From Alphaproteobacteria bacterium (lineage in GTDB: Bacteria > Pseudomonadota > Alphaproteobacteria > Caulobacterales > Parvularculaceae), in contig WGLT01000002.1 of the NCBI GenBank assembly GCA_016125425.1, forward strand, positions 186,001 through 250,000: DNA of 64,000 nt, read 5' to 3'. Shown piece after piece: positions 24,182 through 32,869 of the stretch (the first letter of the stretch is position 1; every line of letters begins with the position of its first letter). Position numbers and translations under genes: made by a program. The notes under the pieces were generated by a model that was given only the letters and a program-made list of their open reading frames with translations, did not search any database and was not told where the DNA came from.

Positions 24182-25546
24182 CTAATTACCGCTCTTCGGC
24201 GCCCGGAAATCGAGCAGCCTTAACGCTTCGCCCGCCTTTTTGTATCCGAGCGCATAGGCGCGCGCGAAATACTGCGCCGCGAGCGCCTTGTTCGGCGTGA
24301 CCTGATTGAGGCCGGTCGTGCCGTCGCGATAGATGACGCCGAGCGCGTAATTGGCGATCGCGAGATCCTGCTCGGCCGCTTTCGACAGCCATTGAACAGC
24401 CTGCTGCCCATCGGTTTCGACGCCGATGCCCTGCGTGTACATGATGCCGTAGACATATTGCGACATCGCGTCATTGGCGGGCGGCGACGCAGCGGCGGCG
24501 ATGAGATCGACCGTCTGCCGGGCCGAAAGCACGCCGGTCTTGACCGCCTCTTTTTCTTGATCCGTCATCTGCGTGTCGCGTTCGACGCGCGAATACTGGA
24601 AGCGGCGGATGGCCTGGCGCGTGCCGGCGCCCATCACATTGTCGATCGGCCCGTAATAGAAGCCGAGCGCGCGCAGCGACCGCTGCAAGAGCTCCACATC
24701 GATGTCGGAGACGGCCTTGAGCGCGTCTTCGAGCTTGATCTCCTCCAGCTCTTTCTTGAGACGTTCGTTCTCTTCCTGCTGCGGCGTCGGTTTGGTCAGC
24801 TCGACCGGAAGCGGCGGCTGCCAGTTCGTCGCCAGATCATGCGCGGCGTCGATGTCCCGTTTCGTCATGTATTTGGCGATCTCGGCCGAGGCCGCGCTCG
24901 CCTGGCTCACGCCGCGCTGTTGGGCGAGGATGAACATTTCGAGCGCCTTGACGTTGTCTTTTTCGACGCCCGAGCCCTCCTGATACATCTCTCCGAGGCG
25001 ATAGAGATCATAGGGGCTGCCGCGCTGGAAAGTTTCGGAGACCAGCGTTTCCGCCTTGTCGACATCGCTGTCGCTCATCAGGCGGCGCACCTGCGGCAGG
25101 CGCTGATTGGCGAGAATCGAGGCGTTGCGCTCGTCCGCCGTCACGTCGACATGCTCGTAGCGGATGCGCGTGTCGAAATCGTAATTGGCGGCGAGCGTGT
25201 ACCATTTGAGCGCTTCGACGAGATCGACTTTCACGACTTCCGGCTTTTGCTGGACGTCGTCGCGATCCGCGAAGGGATGGTTCGAATAGACCTCGCCGAG
25301 AATGTATTGGGAGCGCACGTCGCCCGCGACGGCGTAACGCTTCCAGATATCAATCGCCTGCTCATATTGCTTGCTGGCGTAGGCGGCGTAGCCGATGTCG
25401 AAACCCGTCTGGGGCGCTTTTTCCGCTTTTGAGGCGCCGGTCGCGCCGCTGCACCCGGTGAGGGCGAGCGTCATCGCCGCGGCCGCCGTCGCGCCGATCA
25501 ATGCGCGGCGCGCAGCGTCTAAAATTGTCACGTGATTTTCCCTCAT
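24182..25546 (-). CDS. Sel1-repeat lipoprotein with a peptidoglycan-binding-like domain
   Basis: The 454-residue protein has a signal peptide with lipobox LTGC (C32). Sel1-like helical repeats follow (DIGYAAYASKQYEQAIDIWKRYA, SQYILGEVY, YDLYRLGEMYQEGSGVEKDN), then a region resembling the PG_binding_1 fold (LLQRSLRALGFYYGPIDNVMG, then GTRQAIRRFQ). It closes with more Sel1 repeats (YVYGIMYTQGIGVETDGQQ). It would be a periplasmic scaffold tied to the envelope. Coupling with a beta-helix protein recalls AlgK and AlgG of alginate export, but no synthase or export porin is nearby. Confidence 0.82.
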   Translation of the reverse strand: MRENHVTILDAARRALIGATAAAAMTLALTGCSGATGASKAEKAPQTGFDIGYAAYASKQYEQAIDIWKRYAVAGDVRSQYILGEVYSNHPFADRDDVQQKPEVVKVDLVEALKWYTLAANYDFDTRIRYEHVDVTADERNASILANQRLPQVRRLMSDSDVDKAETLVSETFQRGSPYDLYRLGEMYQEGSGVEKDNVKALEMFILAQQRGVSQASAASAEIAKYMTKRDIDAAHDLATNWQPPLPVELTKPTPQQEENERLKKELEEIKLEDALKAVSDIDVELLQRSLRALGFYYGPIDNVMGAGTRQAIRRFQYSRVERDTQMTDQEKEAVKTGVLSARQTVDLIAAAASPPANDAMSQYVYGIMYTQGIGVETDGQQAVQWLSKAAEQDLAIANYALGVIYRDGTTGLNQVTPNKALAAQYFARAYALGYKKAGEALRLLDFRAPKSGN

Positions 25547-25735
25547 AACCCCTGACTCCCCTCGCCCGGCCGCCCGCCGGCTGGACGCGAGCGGAGGCCC
25601 CCAAGGCGAAACTGTCGGGCATTAAAGCACGGCCCAACCCGCGTCTCCAGAGAGACGTTTACCATCTTCGGAAAGAAAATGGCGCCCCTGAGGCGGCGCG
25701 GACGGCAAGGCTCCCGGCTGCGGAAACCGCCGTTT

Positions 25736-25987
25736 TCAGCGGGCCGTGACCAGAAAGACGCATGCGCCGGCGTCATCGGGAAGGCGCCGGCAGACGCGCC
25801 CCGCGGCGCGCGCGAAATGCGGGATGTCGACGACGGCGAGCGGGTCGTCGGCGAGGATTTTCAACGCCGCATCGGCCGGGCGGCGCCGAAAGGCGCGCTC
25901 CATCAACAGGACCGGCATCGGGCAGCGATAGCCCCGCGCGTCGATGACGGCGCAGTCGCTTTCAAGGTTTGCCGGGGCGTCGGTCAT
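25736..25987 (-). CDS. TusA-family sulfurtransferase-like protein
   Basis: The 83-residue protein contains the TusA signature DARGYRCPMPVLLMERAF with the CPxP cysteine at about residue 22 that carries persulfide sulfur. The rest (ALKILADDPLAVVDIPHFAR) follows the short alpha/beta fold of the family. TusA relatives pass sulfur for tRNA thiolation, molybdopterin or dissimilatory pathways; which applies here is unknown. It lies 43 bases after bioD on the same strand; biotin synthesis also needs sulfur, but a direct link is speculative. Confidence 0.88.
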   Translation of the reverse strand: MTDAPANLESDCAVIDARGYRCPMPVLLMERAFRRRPADAALKILADDPLAVVDIPHFARAAGRVCRRLPDDAGACVFLVTAR

Positions 25988-26030
25988 GGCGGCGAGGTTA
26001 GGCGGCGGCCGGGGGCGCGCCAAGCGCCGG

Positions 26031-26732
26031 CTAGCCCGGCGCGGCGATCCGCCCGGCTGCGCCGGCCAGACAGGCGTCGATCTCCCGACCGAGGGCGATC
26101 GCGTCGGCGCCGTAGCGGGCGATCGCGACACGCGCCGCCGGCCGCCAGCGCAAGAGCTCCCCGGCGAGCTCTTCCGGGGCGGGCGCGTCAGGGCGGGGCT
26201 GGGCGACGACGAGGGCGGCGACGTCGAGTCCGCGCCGGTCGAGCGCTTCAAGCGCCGTGAGAGAATGACTGACCGCGCCGAGATAGGCGGCGGCGACGAA
26301 GATGACAGGCAAGCCGAGCGCCGCCAGGAGATCGATTTGCAGCATGGAGTCGCTCGCCGGGGACATGACGCCGCCCGCGCCTTCGACCAGCGCGAATACG
26401 CCGGGGTCTGAAATCCGTTCACGGATGAAATCGAGAATGGCGTCGTCGTCGAGCGCGACGCCGGCGCGCCGCGCCGCGACATTGGGCGCAAGCGGCTCTT
26501 CGAAAGCGTGAAGACAAATCCGGTCGATCGTTTTGCGATCGATCTTTTCGCCGCACGCCGCCAGCAATATTCCCGCATCCGACTCCTCGATGCGCGCCCA
26601 GCTGAAACCGCTCATCAACGGCTTGACGGCGCGGACCTTCCATCCGGCCGCGCGCCTGGCCGCGAGCAGCGCGGCGCCGACAAAAGTCTTGCCGATTTCC
26701 GTGCCGGCGCCGGTGACGCAATAGGCCGTCAT
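26031..26732 (-). CDS. bioD: Dethiobiotin synthetase
   Basis: The 233-residue enzyme starts MTAYCVTGAGTEIGKTFVGA, the BioD P-loop. It contains KPLMSGF with the substrate-binding lysine, and VEGAGGVMSP, the second conserved loop. It closes the ureido ring of dethiobiotin from DAPA, CO2 and ATP. Its ATG overlaps the bioF stop (ATGA), so the genes are coupled, and bioA is divergent. Confidence 0.95.
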   Translation of the reverse strand: MTAYCVTGAGTEIGKTFVGAALLAARRAAGWKVRAVKPLMSGFSWARIEESDAGILLAACGEKIDRKTIDRICLHAFEEPLAPNVAARRAGVALDDDAILDFIRERISDPGVFALVEGAGGVMSPASDSMLQIDLLAALGLPVIFVAAAYLGAVSHSLTALEALDRRGLDVAALVVAQPRPDAPAPEELAGELLRWRPAARVAIARYGADAIALGREIDACLAGAAGRIAAPG

Positions 26733-27874
26733 CGCCGCGCCGCCCCGGCCGCGGCGAGCGCGTCCCTCGTCGCTTCGGCGAGCGCGCGGATATCGCTTTG
26801 CGCATGCGCCGCCGAGAAGGTGAAGCGCAGGCGCGCGGTCCCTTCCGGAACGGTCGGGGGACGGATCGCGCTCACGAGAAAGCCCTTGTCCGCGAGGCGT
26901 TCCGACAGATCGAGGGCGCGGGCCGCCTCGCCGATCATCGCCGGGACGATGGCCGCCGCCGGCCGCGCAAGGCCGACAAGATCGGCGAACAAGGCGGCGT
27001 TGGCGCGCGTCCTTGCGCTCCGCTCGGGCTCGGCGGCGATGATCGCGAGCGCTTCGAGCGCGGCGCCCAGAACCGGCGGCGGCAAGGACGTCGTATAGAC
27101 GAAGCTTCTCGCGCGGCTTGTCAGCAGATCGATGAGCGCGGCGGGCCCGCACACATAGCCGCCATAGGCCCCGACCGCTTTCGACAATGTTCCCATCTGG
27201 ATCGGGGCCGGATTGTCGATTTTGACGACGCCGAAGCCATGCGCGTCGTCGGTCATCAGCCAGGCGCCGGTCTCCTCGCAAATCTCGGCCAGGGCCGGGA
27301 GCGGCGCCGCATCGCCGTCCATCGAAAAAATCGTCTCCGTCAACAAGAGCGCGCGCCCGCCGCCTCTGCGTTCGCGCAGCGCGCGTCGCGCCTCGCCGAC
27401 ATCATTGTGACGAAAGCGTTCTATCCGCGCGCCCGAAAGCCTTGCGCCCGCATGCAGACAGGAATGCGAAAGCTCGTCCATGACGATGAGATCGCCGGCG
27501 CCGACCAGCGCCGGGACGACGCCGATATTGGCGAGATAACCCGAGCCGAAAAGACGGCAGGCGGGCGACTCCTTCATCGCCGCGATTTTGCGCTCGAGGG
27601 CGGCGTTGAGCGGGCAATCTCCGGTGATGAGGCGCGCCGAGCCCGCGCCCGCGCCGTATTCGCGCGCGGCCCGCGCCGCCGCCGCGACGACGCGGGGGTC
27701 GGTCGACAGGCCGAGATAGTCGTTGTCGCAGAAGGAGATGAGTTCGCGCCCTGCGCGCGTCGCGCGCGCGCCCGCGCCCCGGACGGTCGGCGCGAGGCGG
27801 CGGCGCAGGGACCTGGCTTCAAGCGCGCGCAATTTCTCTTCCGCGAAGGCCGTGATGTCGTCTTTCTGGCTCAT
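26729..27874 (-). CDS. bioF: 8-amino-7-oxononanoate synthase
   Basis: The 381-residue PLP enzyme condenses pimeloyl-CoA/ACP with alanine. It shows DNDYLGLSTDPRV at the amino side, DDAHGFGV, and the PLP lysine in MGTLSKAVGAYGGYV. The length is normal. bioF, bioD and divergent bioA supply three of the four late biotin steps; bioB is not in the window. I looked for a BioR-type palindrome in the short bioF-bioA gap and saw none. Confidence 0.95.
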   Translation of the reverse strand: MSQKDDITAFAEEKLRALEARSLRRRLAPTVRGAGARATRAGRELISFCDNDYLGLSTDPRVVAAAARAAREYGAGAGSARLITGDCPLNAALERKIAAMKESPACRLFGSGYLANIGVVPALVGAGDLIVMDELSHSCLHAGARLSGARIERFRHNDVGEARRALRERRGGGRALLLTETIFSMDGDAAPLPALAEICEETGAWLMTDDAHGFGVVKIDNPAPIQMGTLSKAVGAYGGYVCGPAALIDLLTSRARSFVYTTSLPPPVLGAALEALAIIAAEPERSARTRANAALFADLVGLARPAAAIVPAMIGEAARALDLSERLADKGFLVSAIRPPTVPEGTARLRFTFSAAHAQSDIRALAEATRDALAAAGAARR

Positions 27875-27983
27875 GGGCGATATGGCCGTGCGGCGTTTCT
27901 GGCGCGTGCGCGCGTCGGCTATAAGCGCGGACGGACGCTTGTTTGGAGGCGTTGTAGCGGCGGCGGCGAGGATTGGAAGATCG

Positions 27984-29249
27984 ATGGCGGATCCAGGCTG
28001 GCTTCAGGACGGGCTCGACCATCTCTGGCTGCCCTATACGCAGATGAAAACGATGGCGCGCCCACTCGCCGTCGCCTCGACACAGGGCGCGCGCATCCGA
28101 CTCGTGGACGGGCGCGAACTGATCGACGGCGTGGCCAGCTGGTGGACGGCGGTTCACGGTTACAACCATCCGCGCATCCTCGCGGCCGTGAGCGATCAGC
28201 TCTCCCGCATGCCGCATATCATGCTGGGCGGTCTCGTTCATGAGCCGGCGAGCCAGCTCGCCGCGCGCCTGACGCGCCTTGCGCCCGGCGACTTCGCGCG
28301 CGTCTTTTTCACTGAGTCGGGCTCCGTCGCCGTCGAAGTCGCGATGAAGGTCGCCGTCCAGTACTGGCGCAACGCGTTCGGCCAAACGCGCACGAAATTC
28401 GTGTCCTTTCGCGGCGGCTATCACGGCGACACCTTTGCGACCATGGCGGTGTGCGACCCGGAAGAGGGCATGCACGCGCTGTTCAAGGGCGCGCTCGCCG
28501 AACAGATCATTCTGCCTCTGCCGCGCGAGGAAGCAAGCGCGGCCGGGCTCGAGCGCGCGCTTGGCGAAAGGCGCGATATCGCCGGCGTCATCGTGGAGCC
28601 CTTGTTGCAGGGCGCGGGCGGCATGCTCGTCCATGACGAGGCGACTTTGAGACGTTTGCGCGCGCTTTGCGACGCGCATGGGGCGCTGTTGATTTTCGAT
28701 GAAATCTTCACGGGATTCGGCCGCACCGGCGCGATGTTCGCCGCCACCCGCGCCGGCGTCAGCCCCGACATCATGACGCTCGGCAAAGCGCTGACGGGCG
28801 GCGTCTGCCCGCTCGCCGCGACTCTCGTCAGCGCCCGGATTTACGAGGCCTTTCACGGCGACGACCCGGAAAAGGCGTTGATGCACGGGCCGACATTCAC
28901 CGGCCACGCTCTCGCCTGCGCGGCGGCGAACGCTTCGCTCGATCTGTTCGAGGAAGAGCCGCGGCTCGATCAGATCGCGGCGATCGAACGACGCATGCGC
29001 GCCGCCTTCGAGGCCTTGCGCCGACGGCGCGGCGTGAAAGACGTGCGCATTCTCGGGGCTGTCGGCGCCGTCGAACTCGAACAAGGGTTCGATCGCGAGC
29101 AGACGCGCGCGGCCTTTATCGACGAGGGCGTTTTCATTCGCCCTCTCGGCCGGACGATTTATCTGTCGCCCGCCTACACGATCGGGGAAGAAGAGCTCGA
29201 CGCGCTGACGGGCGCCGTCGTCAGGCGCGTCGAGGCGTTGACGGCCTAG
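27984..29249 (+). CDS. bioA: Adenosylmethionine-8-amino-7-oxononanoate aminotransferase
   Basis: The 421-residue class III aminotransferase converts KAPA to DAPA using S-adenosylmethionine. It starts near [11 protein letters not shown], which is typical of BioA, and has [25 protein letters not shown], the cofactor-site block [11 protein letters not shown] and the PLP lysine in LGKALTGG. The ATG at 27984 follows GGAAG. Its TAG overlaps the stop of the slipin gene within CTAG (29246-29249). Confidence 0.96.
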   Translation: MADPGWLQDGLDHLWLPYTQMKTMARPLAVASTQGARIRLVDGRELIDGVASWWTAVHGYNHPRILAAVSDQLSRMPHIMLGGLVHEPASQLAARLTRLAPGDFARVFFTESGSVAVEVAMKVAVQYWRNAFGQTRTKFVSFRGGYHGDTFATMAVCDPEEGMHALFKGALAEQIILPLPREEASAAGLERALGERRDIAGVIVEPLLQGAGGMLVHDEATLRRLRALCDAHGALLIFDEIFTGFGRTGAMFAATRAGVSPDIMTLGKALTGGVCPLAATLVSARIYEAFHGDDPEKALMHGPTFTGHALACAAANASLDLFEEEPRLDQIAAIERRMRAAFEALRRRRGVKDVRILGAVGAVELEQGFDREQTRAAFIDEGVFIRPLGRTIYLSPAYTIGEEELDALTGAVVRRVEALTA

Positions 29250-30004
29250 CGGGCCTGTCCGCGGAATTTCGCCGCAAGATCGTCGATCGAGAAGGGGAAG
29301 ACGATCGTGTTCGATTTGTCGCTCGCGATCACCTGCAGGGAGTTCAGATAGCGAAGCTGCATCGCGCCTTCCTGCGTTGCGAGAATTTGCGCGGCCTCGG
29401 CGAGTTTCGCCGCCGATTGCTGCTCGCCTTCCGCGATGATGATTTTCGAGCGCCGTTCGCGCTCGGCTTCCGCCTGCCGCGCGATCGCGCGGATCATCGA
29501 TTCGGCGACGTCGACATGCTTGATCTCGACATTTGAAATCTTGATGCCCCAGGCTTCGGTCTGGGTGTCGAGAATTTCCTGAATGTCCTTGTTGAGCTTG
29601 TCGCGCGCCTGCAGCATCTCGTCGAGATCGTGTTTGCCAAGGACCGAACGCAAGGTCGTCTGCGCGAGCTGGCTCGTCGCCATGATGTAGTTCTCGACCT
29701 GAACGACGGCGCGCACCGCGTCGATGACGCGGAAATAGATGACCGCATTGACTTTCACCGACACGTTATCGCGGCTGATCACGTCCTGGGACGGCACGTC
29801 ATGCACGATCGTGCGCATGTCGATCTTGCGCATCACCTGAATGAGCGGAATGAGGAATATCAGGCCCGGGCCCGACGCGCGCCGACCGACGCGCCCCAGC
29901 GTGAAAATGACCCCGCGCTCATATTCGCGCAGCACCTTGATAAAGCTTGTCAGGATGAAGACGGCGGCGGCCGCTGCGACCCCCAGTAAGCCAATGCCTT
30001 GCAT
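29246..30004 (-). CDS. Slipin/stomatin-type SPFH membrane protein
   Basis: The 252-residue protein has one amino-terminal hydrophobic segment ([22 protein letters not shown]) and then the stomatin SPFH domain: [44 protein letters not shown] and [20 protein letters not shown] helical tail rich in charged residues follows. Slipins form oligomeric membrane scaffolds. It is the third gene of an operon with two NfeD-type genes, the widespread STOPP/NfeD arrangement in which the protease is thought to cleave stomatin. A strong ribosome site (CAGGAGA) is present. Confidence 0.92.
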   Translation of the reverse strand: MQGIGLLGVAAAAAVFILTSFIKVLREYERGVIFTLGRVGRRASGPGLIFLIPLIQVMRKIDMRTIVHDVPSQDVISRDNVSVKVNAVIYFRVIDAVRAVVQVENYIMATSQLAQTTLRSVLGKHDLDEMLQARDKLNKDIQEILDTQTEAWGIKISNVEIKHVDVAESMIRAIARQAEAERERRSKIIIAEGEQQSAAKLAEAAQILATQEGAMQLRYLNSLQVIASDKSNTIVFPFSIDDLAAKFRGQAR

Positions 30005-30025
30005 CTTGTTCTCCTGTTTTTGTTT

Positions 30026-30349
30026 CTACTCGGACAATGGACGCTTCTTGACTTCGAGCGTAAGGCCGTCCGCGCGCGTCACGGCGACGGGATCGCCGGC
30101 CGCAAGCGAATCTTTTGATTCGGCGCGCCAAAGCTCGCCGCCGATTTCGACATAGCCTGATTTGCCCGACCACTCGACGATCCGGGCGCGCTCGCCGCCG
30201 AATTCCTCGCCGACGCGGAAATCCTCTTTGCGAAAACGCTTCAAAAGCGCCCACAAAAAGGCGAGCGCCGCAGCGCCGGCGACGCCGAAGAAAACAAGCT
30301 GCAACGTCGTCCGCAGGAAGGGCGACAGCGCCAATTCCTCGCCCGACAT
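30026..30349 (-). CDS. Short NfeD-family OB-fold membrane protein
   Basis: The 107-residue protein has one membrane segment (LQLVFFGVAGAAALAFLWALL) followed by an OB-like domain with GYVEIGGELWRAESKDSLAAGD, the NfeD carboxy-domain signature. It lacks a protease domain. It begins six bases after the long NfeD gene and ends 21 bases before the slipin gene, so all three are one transcript. Short NfeD proteins probably tether stomatin-family scaffolds to partners. Confidence 0.85.
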   Translation of the reverse strand: MSGEELALSPFLRTTLQLVFFGVAGAAALAFLWALLKRFRKEDFRVGEEFGGERARIVEWSGKSGYVEIGGELWRAESKDSLAAGDPVAVTRADGLTLEVKKRPLSE

Positions 30350-30355
30350 GGCGGC

Positions 30356-31774
30356 TCAGGCCTCGCTCGGCATCAGCGCGCCAAGCAGCGAAGCCGATTT
30401 CGCCTGGCGCACGACGAGGACGAGCCCGTCGACTTCGACGACCTTGATGCGGTCGCCCTTTTTGAGTGGTTTGTCGGAGCGCGCCCGCCAGCGTTCGCCC
30501 TCGACGATCACATGTCCCTCCTTGCCGTCCCAGTCGTCGACGATTCCGTCGCGCCGGCGGATCGCCTCGGCGCCGATGAGCGGCCCATGGCTCCTTGAAC
30601 CGACGACGGCGAACAGGATGAAGGCGAGAAGCGCCGCGATCGAAACGACGATCGCGCCGAGAACCGGCGCCGACACCCGAAAGCCTTCGGGGAAAACGAC
30701 ATAGAGGCCGAAGCCGAACAGCCCGAGCCCGGCGAGTCCGACAAGCCCCAAGGTCGGCGTGTAGGCTTCGACGATGATGAACAGCGCGCCGAGGCCCATG
30801 AGGGCGAGGCCGAGCGCATTATGCGGCAGAACCGCGAAGGAGTAGAGGCCGAGAACGAGGCAGGTGACGCCGATTATGCCGGGCAGGATGGAGCCCGGAT
30901 TCCACATCTCGATCACGATGCCCGTCGTGCCGAGCGACATGAGAATGACCGAGACATTAGGGTCGGAGAGAAAGCCGAGCAGGCGCTCGAGGAAAGTGGG
31001 TTCGACGGGCGTCAGTTTAAGGCCGACGGTTTTCAAAACCTTTTCGCCCGAGGCGACATGAACGGTCTTTCCGTCCATTTGCTTCAGGAGGCTCTCTAGA
31101 TTGTCGGCGACATAATCGATCGCGCCCAGCTTCAGGGCCTCGCGCGCGGGAACGGAGGCGGCGTTTCGCACGGCCGCTTCGGCCCAGTCGGCGTTGCGGC
31201 CGCGCTCCATGGCGAGCGCGCGGATATAGGCGACCGCGTCATTGATCACCTTGGCGCGCATCGCCGTTTCATTCGAAAGAGGACCGCTCTTCTTCGACGA
31301 TTCATCCGTTGGCTGAGCATCAGGCTGTTGCGGCTTCTCGCCGCCGAGGCCGCCGATTTCAATCGGCGTCGCCGCGCCGGTGTTCGTCGAGGGCGCCATC
31401 GCCGAAACATGCGCGGCGTACATGATGTAAAGACCCGCCGAGGCCGAGCGCGCGCCTTCCGGATAGACATAGGTCGCGACCGGCGTATCGGAGGCGAGGA
31501 TCGCCTTCACGATCGTCTTCATCGAATCCATGAGCCCGCCGGGGGTGTCGAGTTCGATGACGACAAGCGCCTTGCCGGCGTCCGAGGCGGCCTTGATTTC
31601 GCGGGAAAGATAATCGGCGGCGGCCGGCGTCACCGGGCCGTCGAGCGTCAACAGCACGCCCTCGCGCGCGCCGCTTTCATTTTGGGCCAGCGCGCCGACG
31701 CCGAACAAGGCCGCGCCAAGGACCAATAGGCAGGCGAAAAGCCCGCGCCGTCCCGAAAACCGCCATCGGATCAT
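30356..31774 (-). CDS. NfeD-family membrane serine protease (ClpP class)
   Basis: The 472-residue protein has a signal peptide and a ClpP-like periplasmic domain (GPVTPAAADYLSREIKAA, ELDTPGGLMDSM). The nucleophile serine lies in EGARSASAGLYIMYAAHVSAM, and the T-N-T/G-A-A-T-P motif follows. Four to five membrane segments and a carboxy-terminal OB domain (RWRARSDKPLKKGDRIKVVE) complete it. This is the long NfeD1b form, whose archaeal homologue cleaves stomatin near its carboxy end. Linkage to the short NfeD and slipin genes supports a membrane quality-control role. Confidence 0.92.
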   Translation of the reverse strand: MIRWRFSGRRGLFACLLVLGAALFGVGALAQNESGAREGVLLTLDGPVTPAAADYLSREIKAASDAGKALVVIELDTPGGLMDSMKTIVKAILASDTPVATYVYPEGARSASAGLYIMYAAHVSAMAPSTNTGAATPIEIGGLGGEKPQQPDAQPTDESSKKSGPLSNETAMRAKVINDAVAYIRALAMERGRNADWAEAAVRNAASVPAREALKLGAIDYVADNLESLLKQMDGKTVHVASGEKVLKTVGLKLTPVEPTFLERLLGFLSDPNVSVILMSLGTTGIVIEMWNPGSILPGIIGVTCLVLGLYSFAVLPHNALGLALMGLGALFIIVEAYTPTLGLVGLAGLGLFGFGLYVVFPEGFRVSAPVLGAIVVSIAALLAFILFAVVGSRSHGPLIGAEAIRRRDGIVDDWDGKEGHVIVEGERWRARSDKPLKKGDRIKVVEVDGLVLVVRQAKSASLLGALMPSEA

Positions 31775-31893
31775 CGCGCTCCCCTTCTGCGACCCTCAGC
31801 AGAAAATAGGCGCGCTTCCAGTCGATTCAATGACAGTTTGGCCGAATTGCCCGCAGCGCGGGCCGAATGGCGGGCGACCGCGGCGGCGTCCGG

Positions 31894-31926
31894 GAAATAA
31901 ATCCGCCGGCGTCGGCGCGCCGGCGG
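31894..31926 (-). terminator. Probable terminator after the first VPLPA-CTERM gene
   Basis: CCGCCGGCG (31903-31911) and CGCCGGCGG (31918-31926) form a nine-pair stem. On the reverse strand it is followed by ATTTATTTCCC. The T-tract is interrupted, so termination may be partial. Confidence 0.6.
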
Positions 31927-31954
31927 CTTGGCTTATTCTTTCCGATTTCAGCGA

Positions 31955-32611
31955 TCAGACAGGCTTGCGTTTGCGGGCCGCGAAGCCGAGTCCGGCGATC
32001 CCCGAGAGCAGCAATGGCAGCGCCGCCGGCAGCGGCACGTCTGAAACCGTCAGGCTCGAGAGGTAGAACTGGTCCGCCGTATTCGCCCCGTCATCATATT
32101 TGAACAGAATGCTGGTGACGTTGGCGAAGGACGTCGCAAGCGCGGCGGCGAAAGTGTATTCGAGCGCCGGCCCTCCGTTCACCGCGATCAGCAATGTGTC
32201 GGCGAGGCTCGCGCCGGAGAAGGGAATATGGCCTTCCTGGCGGAAATCCATGGCGTCGATATTCACGGGCCCGTCGAGAAACTCGATCGAGACCTGTTCG
32301 CCCGACGTCACATTGTCGTCGTTGGAGGGGTTGCACTCTCCATATGAGAGCGCCTTGCAGACGCCGAGCCCGGCGCCGTCAACGTCGCTGCCGTCGTCGA
32401 GATAGGAATAATAGGCCGCGCCCGTGTTGGAATCGCTCGACGTCAGGCGCAGATGATAGCCCGAAAGCGTCAGGTTCGACGTTCCCGGCGCCACATTGGC
32501 GACGCCCTGTTCGTTGCCGACGGCGTAGCCGGCGAAGTCCAGCAAGGCCGCCTGCGCCGGCGCGGCGGCGAGCGCGCCGAGGGCCGCAAAGCCGATCAAA
32601 ATACTCTTCAT
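31955..32611 (-). CDS. VPLPA-CTERM-type exported surface protein, copy 1
   Basis: The 218-residue protein has a signal peptide (KSILIGFAALGALAAAPAQA) and a secreted beta-rich body. Its ending VPLPAALPLLLSGIAGLGF-AARKRK is the alphaproteobacterial VPLPA variant of the PEP-CTERM sorting signal (motif, membrane span, basic tail). Such tails are processed by an exosortase, not seen in this window. The start at 32611 is chosen because GGGGA lies nine bases before it, whereas the upstream ATG touches it. The body has two cysteines (VCKALSYGEC). A second such protein lies at 52788. Confidence 0.85.
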   Translation of the reverse strand: MKSILIGFAALGALAAAPAQAALLDFAGYAVGNEQGVANVAPGTSNLTLSGYHLRLTSSDSNTGAAYYSYLDDGSDVDGAGLGVCKALSYGECNPSNDDNVTSGEQVSIEFLDGPVNIDAMDFRQEGHIPFSGASLADTLLIAVNGGPALEYTFAAALATSFANVTSILFKYDDGANTADQFYLSSLTVSDVPLPAALPLLLSGIAGLGFAARKRKPV

Positions 32612-32869
32612 ACGAATCATTCCCCAAGATGGCGGCCGCGGCGCGCCCCACGCGCGCCATTGCGACCGCGCCCATCAATGCATAATCAGCGCCAAAGGTC
32701 AAATTTTCATAGTAAAAACAATAATTTACACCAACGGCGAGAATGTCGGCGCGGCGCTCGCCGGAGAGGAGAGCCGCGCCCTGTCCGATTTTCCCGCGGG
32801 TCCGCCTTGCGGCGCAACCGCGGCGCGAATTTCGATGCCTAACGGCGCGCGCGGGCCTATGGTGACAAG

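Noticed and set aside
25642-25657. Short hairpin CGTCTC/GAGACG as a terminator upstream of the Sel1 gene
   Set aside because: It has only six pairs, and the T-tract follows on the forward strand, where no gene ends. Likely chance.
27875-27983. BioR-type operator between bioF and bioA
   Set aside because: I looked for a TTATAGATAATCTATAA-like dyad and found only a single CTATAA. Control by BioR is not supported by the sequence.
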